This document shows, one piece after another, positions 9,524 through 17,525 of a DNA stretch of 64,000 nt; within the stretch, counting starts at the first letter, position 1; each line of letters opens with the position of its first letter. The position numbers were made by a program, and so were the translations under genes. The stretch comes from Pandoraea pnomenusa (GTDB lineage: Bacteria; Pseudomonadota; Gammaproteobacteria; Burkholderiales; Burkholderiaceae), in the NCBI RefSeq assembly GCF_000767615.3, contig NZ_CP009553.3, forward strand, positions 3,844,001-3,908,000, given 5' to 3'. The notes beneath the pieces were generated by a model, which did not search any database, had not been told where the DNA came from, and worked only from the letters and a program-made list of their open reading frames with translations.

Positions 9524-12500
9524 TCAGAAGCGCCAGGTCGCCGACACCGATCCGGCAACATCCGCGTTGCCGGCCTTGTAGAAGTTGCTCGACACCGCGG
9601 CGCCGAACACGATGCGCTTGGCCATGCGATACGACACACCGGCCTGCAAGCCGAGGCTGTCACGACCTACGACTTCGCTGCGCGTCGTGAACGATGCCCC
9701 CGGATAACCGGCAAAGCTGGCACTTTGCGTTACAGCGCCTCCCGTCAGTTCGTGGTTCCAGGTCGCTTGCAGGTTGGCCGTGAGCGCATTGCCGGAGATC
9801 ATCGGCAGATCGAAGCGCAATTCACCGCCCAGACGAGTGCGCAGCGAGTTGAACGTCTTGCCGTCGAGATGCAGGCGCGCGCCGTCGGCATTGTCTTCGG
9901 TCAGGCTCGGGCGATACAGCGCGGTGTAATCGAGCGCCGCCAGGGGACCGGCACTCACCGTGCTGCCAAGCTGCCAGCGCCATCCGCCGCCGACCGTCGC
10001 CGACGCGGTGGCACCGGTCCACGTGCCGCGCGGCGACGCGCTATAGCCGTTCACCGCGATGGAGCGATCCATACGGCCGTCCTCGACCCCCACGCGTGCC
10101 AACGCGAACGCATGCGGGCCCGCGTTCGGGTCCGGCGCGAAGCGCGCTTGCACACCGACATCGAACGCCGTGGTCTTGCCCGAGCCGGGCGTCTGGCCGT
10201 CCAGCCGGGTCGACTGGCCGCTGATCGCGCCGTGCACGCCAAACGTCCAGTCGCGCCCCTCGCCCGCCACCCGTTCGGCGCCGAACACCACGCCGTAGGT
10301 ATTGCCGCTGGCCCCGGCCATGTCGCCGTCGCGACCGCGCCAGTAGCCGCTGCCGAACGGCATGGCGAATCCACGCCAGTTGCCCGTGAGCGCGCCCTCG
10401 CCTGCGCCCTTGGCACCGTCCGCGCCGACAGCGGCAGCCACCATGTCGGTGATCTGGCGCTCGCGCAGCAATGCGCCGGTGAACATCGCACCGTAGGCCG
10501 CCGGTGTGAGTTGCGGCAATGCCCTGGCGATATCGCTGCCATTCGCCGCCGAGAAGTCGAGCGCCGTGACGAGCGGTTGCAAGTCGGCCCCCACGCTGCC
10601 CGCGATCTGGTCCAGTGCCGCGCCTACCCGACGGCTGTTGCCGTCCGCGCCATATTGGGAGTAGGCATTCGCGGCCCGCGCGAGCTGGACACGGTAGGTG
10701 TTGTTGCCCAGCGACGACGCGGTGGCAAGCAGCGTCGGCGACGACAGCAGCGTGGTGACGCTGGCGAAAGCGCCGTTGACGCTCGACGCGCCCAGCCACT
10801 GGTTCGAGGTGACGGTGAAACCGTTCGCGTACCAGCTGCGCTGCGGCGCAATCGCGAGCGTGCCGTCCAGCGTCGCAGTGCCCGACACGATCAGCTTGCT
10901 GAACGTGCCGTCTCCCGACAGCGAGGACACGAGGCGGCCGGTGCTCGTTTGCGTGTAGTCGCCCGCGATGCTGATGAAGCCGCCCGTGAGCAGCGGCGCG
11001 ACGGTGCCCGCGTTGACGAAGCCGGCCGTGGGATCGAGCGTGTAACGGCTGTTACCGGTCAGCGTGGCGCCGCTGGAGACGGCAACGTCGTGCACCGTAT
11101 GATCGCCATTGATCTGCGTCGTGCCGCCGATCAGGGCGAGCGACAGGTTGCCGCCGACGATATTGCCGTCGTAGCGCAGGTTGAACGTGGGGTCGGCCTG
11201 TGCCGTTGCGACACCGTTCGCATCGGGGGTCAGACCGAAGCTCAGTCGCGTCAGGCGCAACGCGCCACTGGCGTCACGCTGGGCGTACTTCGAGATGATG
11301 TCGCCGTAGAGCGCTGCGCCGCGCATGATGTTGATCTGCCCGACATAGCCGTTCTCCGACATATACAGCGACGCATAGCTCCCCGCGAGGCGGCCGGTAA
11401 TATCGGCGCGCGCGACAAGGGGGCCGTCGAGCTCGTCGAGCAGCGCCAGAGGTTGTCGTTGCGAGTCGTACTTCACGAAGATGTACGAGCCGCGATAGTC
11501 GCCGCTGTAGCCATCGTCGCCGTAATCGCCGAGCGCGTTGTGTCCGAAATCGAAGCTCGCGGCGATACCGTTCGCGCCCAGCGCCTGAACGTCGCCGCGC
11601 TGCACGAAGGTATGATTCTTGCCATACGTGAACATCACGCCACGGCCATTGCTGCCGTCCGCGTAGATGCGCGTACCGGGGAGCACGGTCACGTTGTTGC
11701 CCACGCCGTCCACGCGAATGCCCGCGCCGCCCGCGCCGATCGTGAGCAGGTCGGCGCGTTGCGACACGGTATTGCCGCTGCCGTAGATGTGCAGCCCCAG
11801 GCCTTGCGTCGCGGTGTTGTACGTGTTCGGTATGTAGTCCGTGCCGTCCGCGTTGCGGCCGAAGAACGGGTTGTCGTTCACAACGCTCAGGCCATCGTTG
11901 TAGATCGATCGCCCGAAGAAATTGCGCCGGTCGATGTTGTAGCCGATGTCTTGCAGCATCGCCAGCTCCGCCTCCATGAACCCCGTGTAATTGCGGTACG
12001 TCTGGTGGCTCATCAGGCTGTTCTTGAGCTCGATATGCGAGAGAATCGGCGAGTCGTAGGTGGTCTGCTCGAACATCGCCTTCACCGGGATATGTCCGTT
12101 CATGGCCCCCGCGAGGACCTCCTGCACATGGTCGCCGGTGAAATAGCCGTTGTCCTTGCGAATGTCGAACACGGACGGGTCGTACATGCTCGCGTTTGCC
12201 GGCGAGATGATCACCTGGCCTGGCCGGGCAGGATTCCCATTGTCGTCGTACAGATGCGCGGACCAGTCGTCGAGCACGGTGGCGAACTGGGCGTAAGGCA
12301 AGCCGTTCGCCGTGTAAGTCCCGACGAACATGTTGGTCCCGACACCCAGCGCGTGGGCGACTTCGTGTGCCATGACGGCCGTCATGTCGGCCTTCTCGGT
12401 CAATGGAATTTGCGAAGCGGCGTACGGTGCCGTCGAGAAGTCCATCTTGCCCAGCGTAATCTCGCCATGTGCCCCGAAGTAGGTCGGGCCGCCCAGATTG

Positions 12501-12910
12501 CTGTTCTGCAACGCCGCCTGCACGAGCGTCGGGTTCTGGTTGCCGACCGCGCGCGGATCCGTCGCTTCGTACACATACGGACTTTGCGCGTGCGCTCCCC
12601 CGTCGGTGCTCATGCCGACATTGATGATCGCCGGCGAGCGCCCAGGCGCCACCCTGATGATCTCCGCCCAATAGTCCAGCGCGGCTCGCACCTGGTCGGT
12701 CTGCAGCGGCGAAAGCGTGCCCGTCGATCTCACGGGCGTCACGCCGTCGTTGCCGAAGGTGTAGGGGTCGTCCGTCGGCGAGAACAGCCGCGCCTGTATG
12801 AACGGCGTGCCGTATCGGTCGTTGATGTCGATCGACGTTACCGCCATCGCTGACGACATCATCGTGCAGAGCGCCGCGAACGCAACGCTCGTCATACGAA
12901 TGGTGCTCAT
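9524..12910 (-). CDS. Autotransporter with a zinc-metalloprotease-like passenger domain
   Basis: The 1128-residue product has a Sec signal ([20 protein letters not shown], cleavage near AMA). The N-terminal passenger contains [10 protein letters not shown] at about residues 182-191, an HExxH zinc-binding motif with a downstream glycine. The third metzincin histidine (HExxHxxGxxH) is absent, so the third ligand is unknown. A glycine-rich beta-helix-like region follows (for example [20 protein letters not shown]). The roughly 270-residue C-terminus is an autotransporter beta-barrel ending in the outer-membrane signature SATWRF. Type Va secretion would place a putative protease on the cell surface or release it. 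The gene is divergent from the micropeptide pair and ends at a strong terminator. Confidence 0.85.
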   Translation of the reverse strand: MSTIRMTSVAFAALCTMMSSAMAVTSIDINDRYGTPFIQARLFSPTDDPYTFGNDGVTPVRSTGTLSPLQTDQVRAALDYWAEIIRVAPGRSPAIINVGMSTDGGAHAQSPYVYEATDPRAVGNQNPTLVQAALQNSNLGGPTYFGAHGEITLGKMDFSTAPYAASQIPLTEKADMTAVMAHEVAHALGVGTNMFVGTYTANGLPYAQFATVLDDWSAHLYDDNGNPARPGQVIISPANASMYDPSVFDIRKDNGYFTGDHVQEVLAGAMNGHIPVKAMFEQTTYDSPILSHIELKNSLMSHQTYRNYTGFMEAELAMLQDIGYNIDRRNFFGRSIYNDGLSVVNDNPFFGRNADGTDYIPNTYNTATQGLGLHIYGSGNTVSQRADLLTIGAGGAGIRVDGVGNNVTVLPGTRIYADGSNGRGVMFTYGKNHTFVQRGDVQALGANGIAASFDFGHNALGDYGDDGYSGDYRGSYIFVKYDSQRQPLALLDELDGPLVARADITGRLAGSYASLYMSENGYVGQINIMRGAALYGDIISKYAQRDASGALRLTRLSFGLTPDANGVATAQADPTFNLRYDGNIVGGNLSLALIGGTTQINGDHTVHDVAVSSGATLTGNSRYTLDPTAGFVNAGTVAPLLTGGFISIAGDYTQTSTGRLVSSLSGDGTFSKLIVSGTATLDGTLAIAPQRSWYANGFTVTSNQWLGASSVNGAFASVTTLLSSPTLLATASSLGNNTYRVQLARAANAYSQYGADGNSRRVGAALDQIAGSVGADLQPLVTALDFSAANGSDIARALPQLTPAAYGAMFTGALLRERQITDMVAAAVGADGAKGAGEGALTGNWRGFAMPFGSGYWRGRDGDMAGASGNTYGVVFGAERVAGEGRDWTFGVHGAISGQSTRLDGQTPGSGKTTAFDVGVQARFAPDPNAGPHAFALARVGVEDGRMDRSIAVNGYSASPRGTWTGATASATVGGGWRWQLGSTVSAGPLAALDYTALYRPSLTEDNADGARLHLDGKTFNSLRTRLGGELRFDLPMISGNALTANLQATWNHELTGGAVTQSASFAGYPGASFTTRSEVVGRDSLGLQAGVSYRMAKRIVFGAAVSSNFYKAGNADVAGSVSATWRF

Positions 12911-12990
12911 TCAGTACTCCGTATCCATTTATGGCTTCCGTAAGGCTTTGTAATGCGAAGCGAATGGTACGGAGCGGTCCCTCGGACGTC

Positions 12991-13108
12991 ACTGCGATTA
13001 ATACGGGGTTTTTCGAAAATCGCCCGTAACCCACCGTGGAATAAGGACTTTTTCTTCGCCGGAGGTCTCGATCCGGGCACTTTCGTCCCGTCTTGTATTA
13101 ATCACAGT
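12991..13108. promoter_or_regulatory. Mirrored promoter-like elements shared by the autotransporter and the micropeptide genes
   Basis: On the plus strand TTTCG (13081-13085), nine bases, then GTATTAATCACAGT (13095-13108). On the minus strand TTTCG (13018-13014), nine bases, then GTATTAATCGCAGT (13004-12991). The two copies differ by one base in the 14-base block and have identical spacing, and a GGGC precedes each by two or three bases. They point outward to the two divergent genes. This looks like twin promoters or operators for one factor. The spacing does not fit a standard sigma-70 pair. Confidence 0.55.
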
Positions 13109-13210
13109 TTCGCCACTCGGGGGCGACGACGATACTTCACTCAACGGCTGGCACGACACCGCGGCAGCCGGAAACCGAAACCACGACGCATCGACACAAG
13201 GAGAAACACC

Positions 13211-13285
13211 ATGCCCGCACTCATCGCTTACGGCTTCGCCTCGGTCCTCGGCCTCGTCGGCGTTATCGCCCCGATCTTCGGCTGA
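13211..13285 (+). CDS. 24-residue hydrophobic micropeptide
   Basis: The start at 13211 follows a strong ribosome binding site (AAGGAG, seven bases spacing). The product is MPALIAYGFASVLGLVGVIA followed by PIFG, essentially a single membrane segment with no charged residue. It lies downstream of the mirrored promoter element and 38 bases before a second small gene, with a terminator after both. I do not recognise the family. Possibilities are a membrane-acting peptide (type I toxin-like or TisB-like), a regulatory small membrane protein, or a signalling peptide. It was called on the ribosome binding site and the transcription-unit architecture, not on homology. Confidence 0.6.
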   Translation: MPALIAYGFASVLGLVGVIAPIFG

Positions 13286-13323
13286 CCCCTGCCCCCCAAG
13301 CCCAACGACCCACGGAGAACCTC

Positions 13324-13428
13324 CATGACCCATCTCATCGACCTCATCGACAGCCTGCTCGGCAACGACGTGTGCGTGGAAGCCGGGATGCAATGCGCCG
13401 TCCACGTTGGGCACGTCTTCGGCTTCTG
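13324..13428 (+). CDS. 34-residue micropeptide with two cysteines
   Basis: The ATG at 13324 follows a GGAG ribosome binding site at seven bases. The peptide starts with an amphipathic stretch (MTHLIDLIDSLLGNDV). It continues with CVEAGMQC, giving cysteines 17 and 24, and ends in HVGHVFGF. The paired cysteines and histidines could form a disulfide or bind metal, which is speculation. It is the second gene of the 13211-13428 unit and precedes a good terminator. No family is recognised. Confidence 0.57.
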
Positions 13429-13487
13429 ACGCGCTTGCCGGAACGTCGGCGACGGCGCATCGCCGGTGGACGGCGAAAAGCCTTCGG

Positions 13488-13514
13488 AAGGGACCGCCTG
13501 CGCGGTCCTTTTTT
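13488..13514 (+). terminator. Rho-independent terminator after the micropeptide genes
   Basis: GGACCGC (13491-13497), a four-base loop and GCGGTCC (13502-13508) form a perfect stem that can be extended by AAG/TTT pairing. Six T residues follow (13509-13514). It closes the short transcript carrying the two micropeptide genes and separates it from the response regulator gene at 13644. Confidence 0.85.
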
Positions 13515-13643
13515 CCTTGTGCCGCCCCCTTCGCGGCACCGCCTGTCGTGCCGGCCTCGCGGGCACGGACGACGGAAATTTCGCCGTCCGGTGATTTTTT
13601 AGTACGATTTCACCATTCCACATAAAAAACCGGGGCCAGCGGG

Positions 13644-14246
13644 ATGTCATCTCCCACCAAAGTTTTCTGTATTGAAGACGACCACGACTCAGCCGACCTG
13701 ATCCGGGAAGATCTGACCGATCGGGGCTATACCGTCAAGGTGGCGCACGACTTCTCGAGCGCCCTGGCAACGCTCGCGTCGTTCATGCCCGACGTGATCC
13801 TGTGCGATGTGAACGTGCCGGGCATGACCGGCTTCGAGTTCCTGGAAAGCGCGCGCGGCATCATCCAGGGCGAGCGCAAGATTCCGTTCATCTTCCTCAC
13901 GGGCAACGCCGACAAGGCGTCGATCATGCGCGGGCACAGCACCGGCGCTGACGAGTACATGCTCAAGCCGGTCGATTTCGACGTGCTCGACACCGTCATC
14001 CGCAAATACACGGACCACGACGAGCCGGAAGACGGCGCGCCCCTGCCGTTCGGCCTGACCAAACGCGAAGTCGAGGTGCTGCAATGGTCGGCGCGCGGCA
14101 AGACCTCGGCCGAGATCTCCATCATTCTGGATCTCGGCAAGCGCACGGTGGATTTCCACATCGACAACGCCCGCGAAAAGCTCAACGTCGCCACGCGCAC
14201 CGAAGCCGTGGTGCGGGCCGCCCTGCTCAATATCATTCAGCTTTGA
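13644..14246 (+). CDS. Response regulator with LuxR-type DNA-binding domain
   Basis: The 200-residue product has a receiver domain with the acidic pocket near residues 11-13 (CIEDDHD) and the phosphoacceptor at about D55 (VILCDVNVPGMTG). The conserved threonine is in FIFLTGN and the lysine in MLKPVD. A LuxR/NarL helix-turn-helix occupies the last 65 residues (LTKREVEVLQWSARGKTSAE, TVDFHIDNAREKLNV). It is followed after 30 bases by the histidine kinase gene, presumably its partner. It was placed on the plus strand by domain content; the antisense frames are shadows. The targets are unknown; the micropeptide unit just upstream is one candidate. Confidence 0.92.
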   Translation: MSSPTKVFCIEDDHDSADLIREDLTDRGYTVKVAHDFSSALATLASFMPDVILCDVNVPGMTGFEFLESARGIIQGERKIPFIFLTGNADKASIMRGHSTGADEYMLKPVDFDVLDTVIRKYTDHDEPEDGAPLPFGLTKREVEVLQWSARGKTSAEISIILDLGKRTVDFHIDNAREKLNVATRTEAVVRAALLNIIQL

Positions 14247-14276
14247 TCGCGCGCCATCGCGCCGGAACGTTTTCGC

Positions 14277-15878
14277 ATGGCTAAAGCCTCGTCTTCCCCC
14301 CGCAAGCCGCTCCCGATCCGGGGGCGCATGTACCTCCTGCTCGCCCTGTGCCTCGCGGCCATGATCGCCGTGGGCGTGATCGTGCATCGAGAAGTCGACG
14401 CCGCGCAGCAGCGCGCGATTGCCGCCGAGCGCACGCAGATCGAGCATCTGAGCGTGCTCGAGGAACTCAACGACTACATCTCCGACTTCCGCACCGTCGA
14501 ATCCGAAGCGCTCGCCCCGATGCCGCCCAAGGCGCTCGCCGACATCCGGGCCGCCGCCAACGAGTTCGACGTCAAGATCCAGGCCGCGTCGCAGCGCTAC
14601 CAGAAGGTGCTCGTGCACGACGAATTCCGCCTCGCCTTCGGCAAGTTTCAGTCACAGTGGGCACAGTACCGCCGCGCGTCGAACCAGGTATTCCAGTTGG
14701 CGCAGGCCGGCAAGCTGGTGGACGCCGCAAAGCTCTATCGCGGCGAGTCGAACAATAAATACACGCAGGCGAACAGCACGTTCGGCGCGCTGGTGTTTCG
14801 CAGCACGGAAGCGCTGATCAAGGACGTCGAGGCGAAGAACGCGGCCGCCCGCCATCGCCTGCTGCAAATCGACGCGCTGATCGCCGCCATGATCGTCGTC
14901 ACGCTGCTGTGCCTGATTTACGTCGACGCCGTCATTCTCAGGCCGCTTACCCGCCTGATCCGCATGTCGGGCAACGCCGTGACCGGCAAGGCCAGGTTGC
15001 GTCTGCCGTGGTTGCAACGTGGGGACGAAATCGGCACGCTGTCGCGCTCGCTGGCCAAATTCCAGGAAAGCACGTCGTCGCTCGTTCGCAACCAGAAGCT
15101 CGCCACGGCGAAGAACACCATCCTGCAGCGCGCCCTGGCCAACGAGGAACGGCTCAACAACTTCCAGAAAACGTTCCGGTCCATGGCCACGCACGAATTC
15201 CGCACGTTGCTCAGCGTGATCGACGGACACGCGCAGCGGCTGTTGAATCCGCGCAACGAAGAGACCGATTCGCGGCCGCGCTATACGAAGATTCGCGAGG
15301 CCGTCGCCAAGCTCAACCATCTGATCCAGAACTGGCTCGACGCCGCGCAAAGCGCCTCGCTCGAAGACCCGAAGTTCGGCAAGCGCGCGGAGCTCTCGCT
15401 CGTGGCCCTGCTCGAGGACGTGCGCGGCGTTGGCACCGACATGTTCCCGAACGCCAGCATCACGGTGCAGGCCGCGCCGGAGCTGGACAGCCGCATGATC
15501 GGCGACAGCAACGTGCTGTTCCATGCGTTCATCAATCTGGTGAGCAACGCCACGAAGTACACGATGGCGCCGCCGGCCATCGACATCGGGGTGAGCGATG
15601 CGGGCGAGGCATTGCGTGTGGTGCTGCGCGACAACGGCACCGGCATTCCGGAAGACGAACTCAAGGAAATCTTCCAGATGTCGTTCCGCTCACGCAGCAA
15701 CGCGGTGCTCGAAGACGGCTCGGGCGTGGGGCTCGCCGTGGTCTATGCGGCCATCGAATTCCACAAGGGCACCATCGACGTCGCCAGCCAGGTCGGCGTG
15801 GGCACCACGTTCACCGTGACGCTGCCCAAGTCGCCGCAAGGCTCGCAGACGTCCGGATCCGACGAAGCCGCGGCCTGA
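14277..15878 (+). CDS. Membrane sensor histidine kinase
   Basis: The 533-residue product has a transmembrane helix near residues 18-37 and a helical periplasmic sensor of about 160 residues, resembling four-helix-bundle (4HB_MCP-like) sensors. A second helix lies near 199-220, followed by a HAMP linker (VILRPLTRLIRMSGNAVTGK). The phosphorylated histidine is about H306 in ATHEFRTLLSVIDGH. The usual proline of the H-box (HEFRTPL) is replaced by leucine. The ATPase domain has the N-box (FINLVSNATKY), DNGTGIP and GSGVGLAVV. It pairs with the upstream response regulator. The signal sensed is unknown. Confidence 0.92.
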   Translation: MAKASSSPRKPLPIRGRMYLLLALCLAAMIAVGVIVHREVDAAQQRAIAAERTQIEHLSVLEELNDYISDFRTVESEALAPMPPKALADIRAAANEFDVKIQAASQRYQKVLVHDEFRLAFGKFQSQWAQYRRASNQVFQLAQAGKLVDAAKLYRGESNNKYTQANSTFGALVFRSTEALIKDVEAKNAAARHRLLQIDALIAAMIVVTLLCLIYVDAVILRPLTRLIRMSGNAVTGKARLRLPWLQRGDEIGTLSRSLAKFQESTSSLVRNQKLATAKNTILQRALANEERLNNFQKTFRSMATHEFRTLLSVIDGHAQRLLNPRNEETDSRPRYTKIREAVAKLNHLIQNWLDAAQSASLEDPKFGKRAELSLVALLEDVRGVGTDMFPNASITVQAAPELDSRMIGDSNVLFHAFINLVSNATKYTMAPPAIDIGVSDAGEALRVVLRDNGTGIPEDELKEIFQMSFRSRSNAVLEDGSGVGLAVVYAAIEFHKGTIDVASQVGVGTTFTVTLPKSPQGSQTSGSDEAAA

Positions 15879-15903
15879 GATTCGCGCTGGACATCACCAA
15901 CGA

Positions 15904-15928
15904 AAAAGGCCGGCATCGCCGGCCTTTT
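15904..15928. terminator. Bidirectional terminator between the histidine kinase and the efflux operon
   Basis: AAAAGGCCGGC (15904-15914) and GCCGGCCTTTT (15918-15928) form an 11-base stem with a three-base loop. T runs flank it on both strands. It sits between the end of the kinase gene (plus) and the end of the outer-membrane lipoprotein gene (minus), so it can serve both converging transcripts. Confidence 0.85.
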
Positions 15929-15975
15929 CGCATTTCGCGTCGTTTCGCGTCATTTCGCCGTTTTTCGCCATCGGG

Positions 15976-17514
15976 TCACGCCGGTGAGTTGGCGTCGACC
16001 GAATTGCCCGCGCCGCCGAGCGCCTTGTAAAGCGCCATTCGGTTGTTGAGACGATTCAGGCGGACCTGGGCTTCGGCCGCTTGCGAATCGCGCAGCGACT
16101 TTTGCTGCTGCAGCCAAGGCTGTATGTCGATCGCACCAGCGAGGTAGCGCGAGCGCAGTAGCGACTCGGCGCGCTGTGCCTGCGCCAGCGACAGGACACG
16201 CTGCTCGCTTTCCCTGGTCAGCTGGTCGCGCGCGGAGAGCGCATTCTCGACCTCGCTCAGCGCCGTGTACAGGCTCTTGCGGAAGTTCACCACGTTTTCC
16301 TCGTATTGCGTTTGCGACACCTTGATCTGCAACTGCATGGTGTTCCACTGAATGAACGGCAAGGTCAGTCCTGCACCCAGGGCCGCGATCGGGTTGCTCA
16401 GCACGCGCTCGAGCGTGCTGCTCGTGGTGCCGAGCGAGCCCGTGAGGGAGAACGTCGGGTAAAAGCCGGTGCGCGTGACGTCGACATTGGCCAGCGATTC
16501 GCGCAGACGCCACTCCGCCGCGCGCAGGTCGGGGCGCCGTCCGAGCAGCTCGGCAGGCAGACCGGCCGGCACGTCAGGCAACGCCTGCGTCGGCAGCGTC
16601 GACGGCTCGGCCGCCATCTGCTCGGGCGCGCGGTCGAACAGGATCGCCAGCGCATTGCGGTTCTCGGTGCGCTGCTGCAATTGCTGCGTGAGCGTCGCCC
16701 GCTGGTCGGCCAGCGACTGTTCGGCCTGTGCCACGTCGAGCGCCGAGACCGCGCCGGCGGCGTATCGCGAACGCGCCAGTGCCACCACGCGCTCGGCATA
16801 GGCAATGTTGCTCTGCGAGTACGCGATGATCTGGTTCAAATAGCCGAGGGTCCAGTAGTACTGGGCCGTCTGGCTGATGATGGACAGGCGCGCCGCTTCG
16901 CGATCGGCCTGTGTGGCCTCGTATTCCCAGCGGGCGGCGTCGCGCTGGGCGGCGAGCTTGCCCCACAGGTCGACCTCGTACTGCGCCGTGGCGTTCAGGC
17001 TGCTGCTTCGCGCCATGGTTTGGGTGTCGAGCGTGCGCGACACTCCGCCCTTGCCGTTCACGCTGACCGACGGCGTGAGATTCGTGTCGGCCAGCCCCGA
17101 CTGCAACTGCGCTCGGTACGCGCGAATGCCGGCCGCTGCGAGATCGGTGTTGACGGCCAGCACCTCGGCGATCAGGCGGTCGAGTACGGGGTCGCCGAAC
17201 GCGCGCCAGAATTCGGGCGCGATCGCGGCAGCCAACGGGTCAACGGGGTCCACCGGGTCCACCGGGTTCGATGCGTTCGATGCCATCGACACGCGCGAGG
17301 CGGCCACGCCGGCGTTCGGCCCGGGCATGGCCGGCGGGTTCATCGAGGCAACGGGCGCCCCGGCCCACTGCGCGGGCACCGGCACTGCCGGCAGCGGATC
17401 GTGGCGCACGCCGGCGCAGCCGGCAAGCAGCACCGCGGCGCTGGCGAGCGCGAGCCACGTGCGCGCCGGCTTCTCGAGGCGCCTTGCGGCATTCTTGGGA
17501 GTCGTTCGGATCAT
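15976..17514 (-). CDS. NodT/OprM-family outer-membrane efflux lipoprotein
   Basis: The 512-residue product starts at 17514 with a lipoprotein signal (LALASAAVLLAGC). Two outer-membrane efflux protein repeats of the TolC fold follow (for example NTDLAAAGIRAYRAQLQSGL, YEVDLWGKLAAQRDA, and LGRRPDLRAAEWRLRESLAN). An unusual linker, NPVDPVDPVDP, sits between the lipid anchor and the first repeat. As the third gene of a macA-macB-like operon it should be the outer-membrane channel of the pump. A longer frame from 17736 runs back into macB and is rejected. The substrate is unknown. Confidence 0.9.
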   Translation of the reverse strand: MIRTTPKNAARRLEKPARTWLALASAAVLLAGCAGVRHDPLPAVPVPAQWAGAPVASMNPPAMPGPNAGVAASRVSMASNASNPVDPVDPVDPLAAAIAPEFWRAFGDPVLDRLIAEVLAVNTDLAAAGIRAYRAQLQSGLADTNLTPSVSVNGKGGVSRTLDTQTMARSSSLNATAQYEVDLWGKLAAQRDAARWEYEATQADREAARLSIISQTAQYYWTLGYLNQIIAYSQSNIAYAERVVALARSRYAAGAVSALDVAQAEQSLADQRATLTQQLQQRTENRNALAILFDRAPEQMAAEPSTLPTQALPDVPAGLPAELLGRRPDLRAAEWRLRESLANVDVTRTGFYPTFSLTGSLGTTSSTLERVLSNPIAALGAGLTLPFIQWNTMQLQIKVSQTQYEENVVNFRKSLYTALSEVENALSARDQLTRESEQRVLSLAQAQRAESLLRSRYLAGAIDIQPWLQQQKSLRDSQAAEAQVRLNRLNNRMALYKALGGAGNSVDANSPA

Positions 17515-17525
17515 TTGGCCGTACC

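Noticed and set aside
6465..9581. A 1038-residue open frame on the plus strand across the cyo genes
   Set aside because: It is the antisense of cyoB and cyoA, with histidine- and arginine-rich composition typical of shadow frames in GC-rich DNA.
9725..12853. A 1042-residue plus-strand frame opposite the metalloprotease autotransporter
   Set aside because: Antisense shadow; the minus-strand frame has signal peptide, HExxH motif and barrel.
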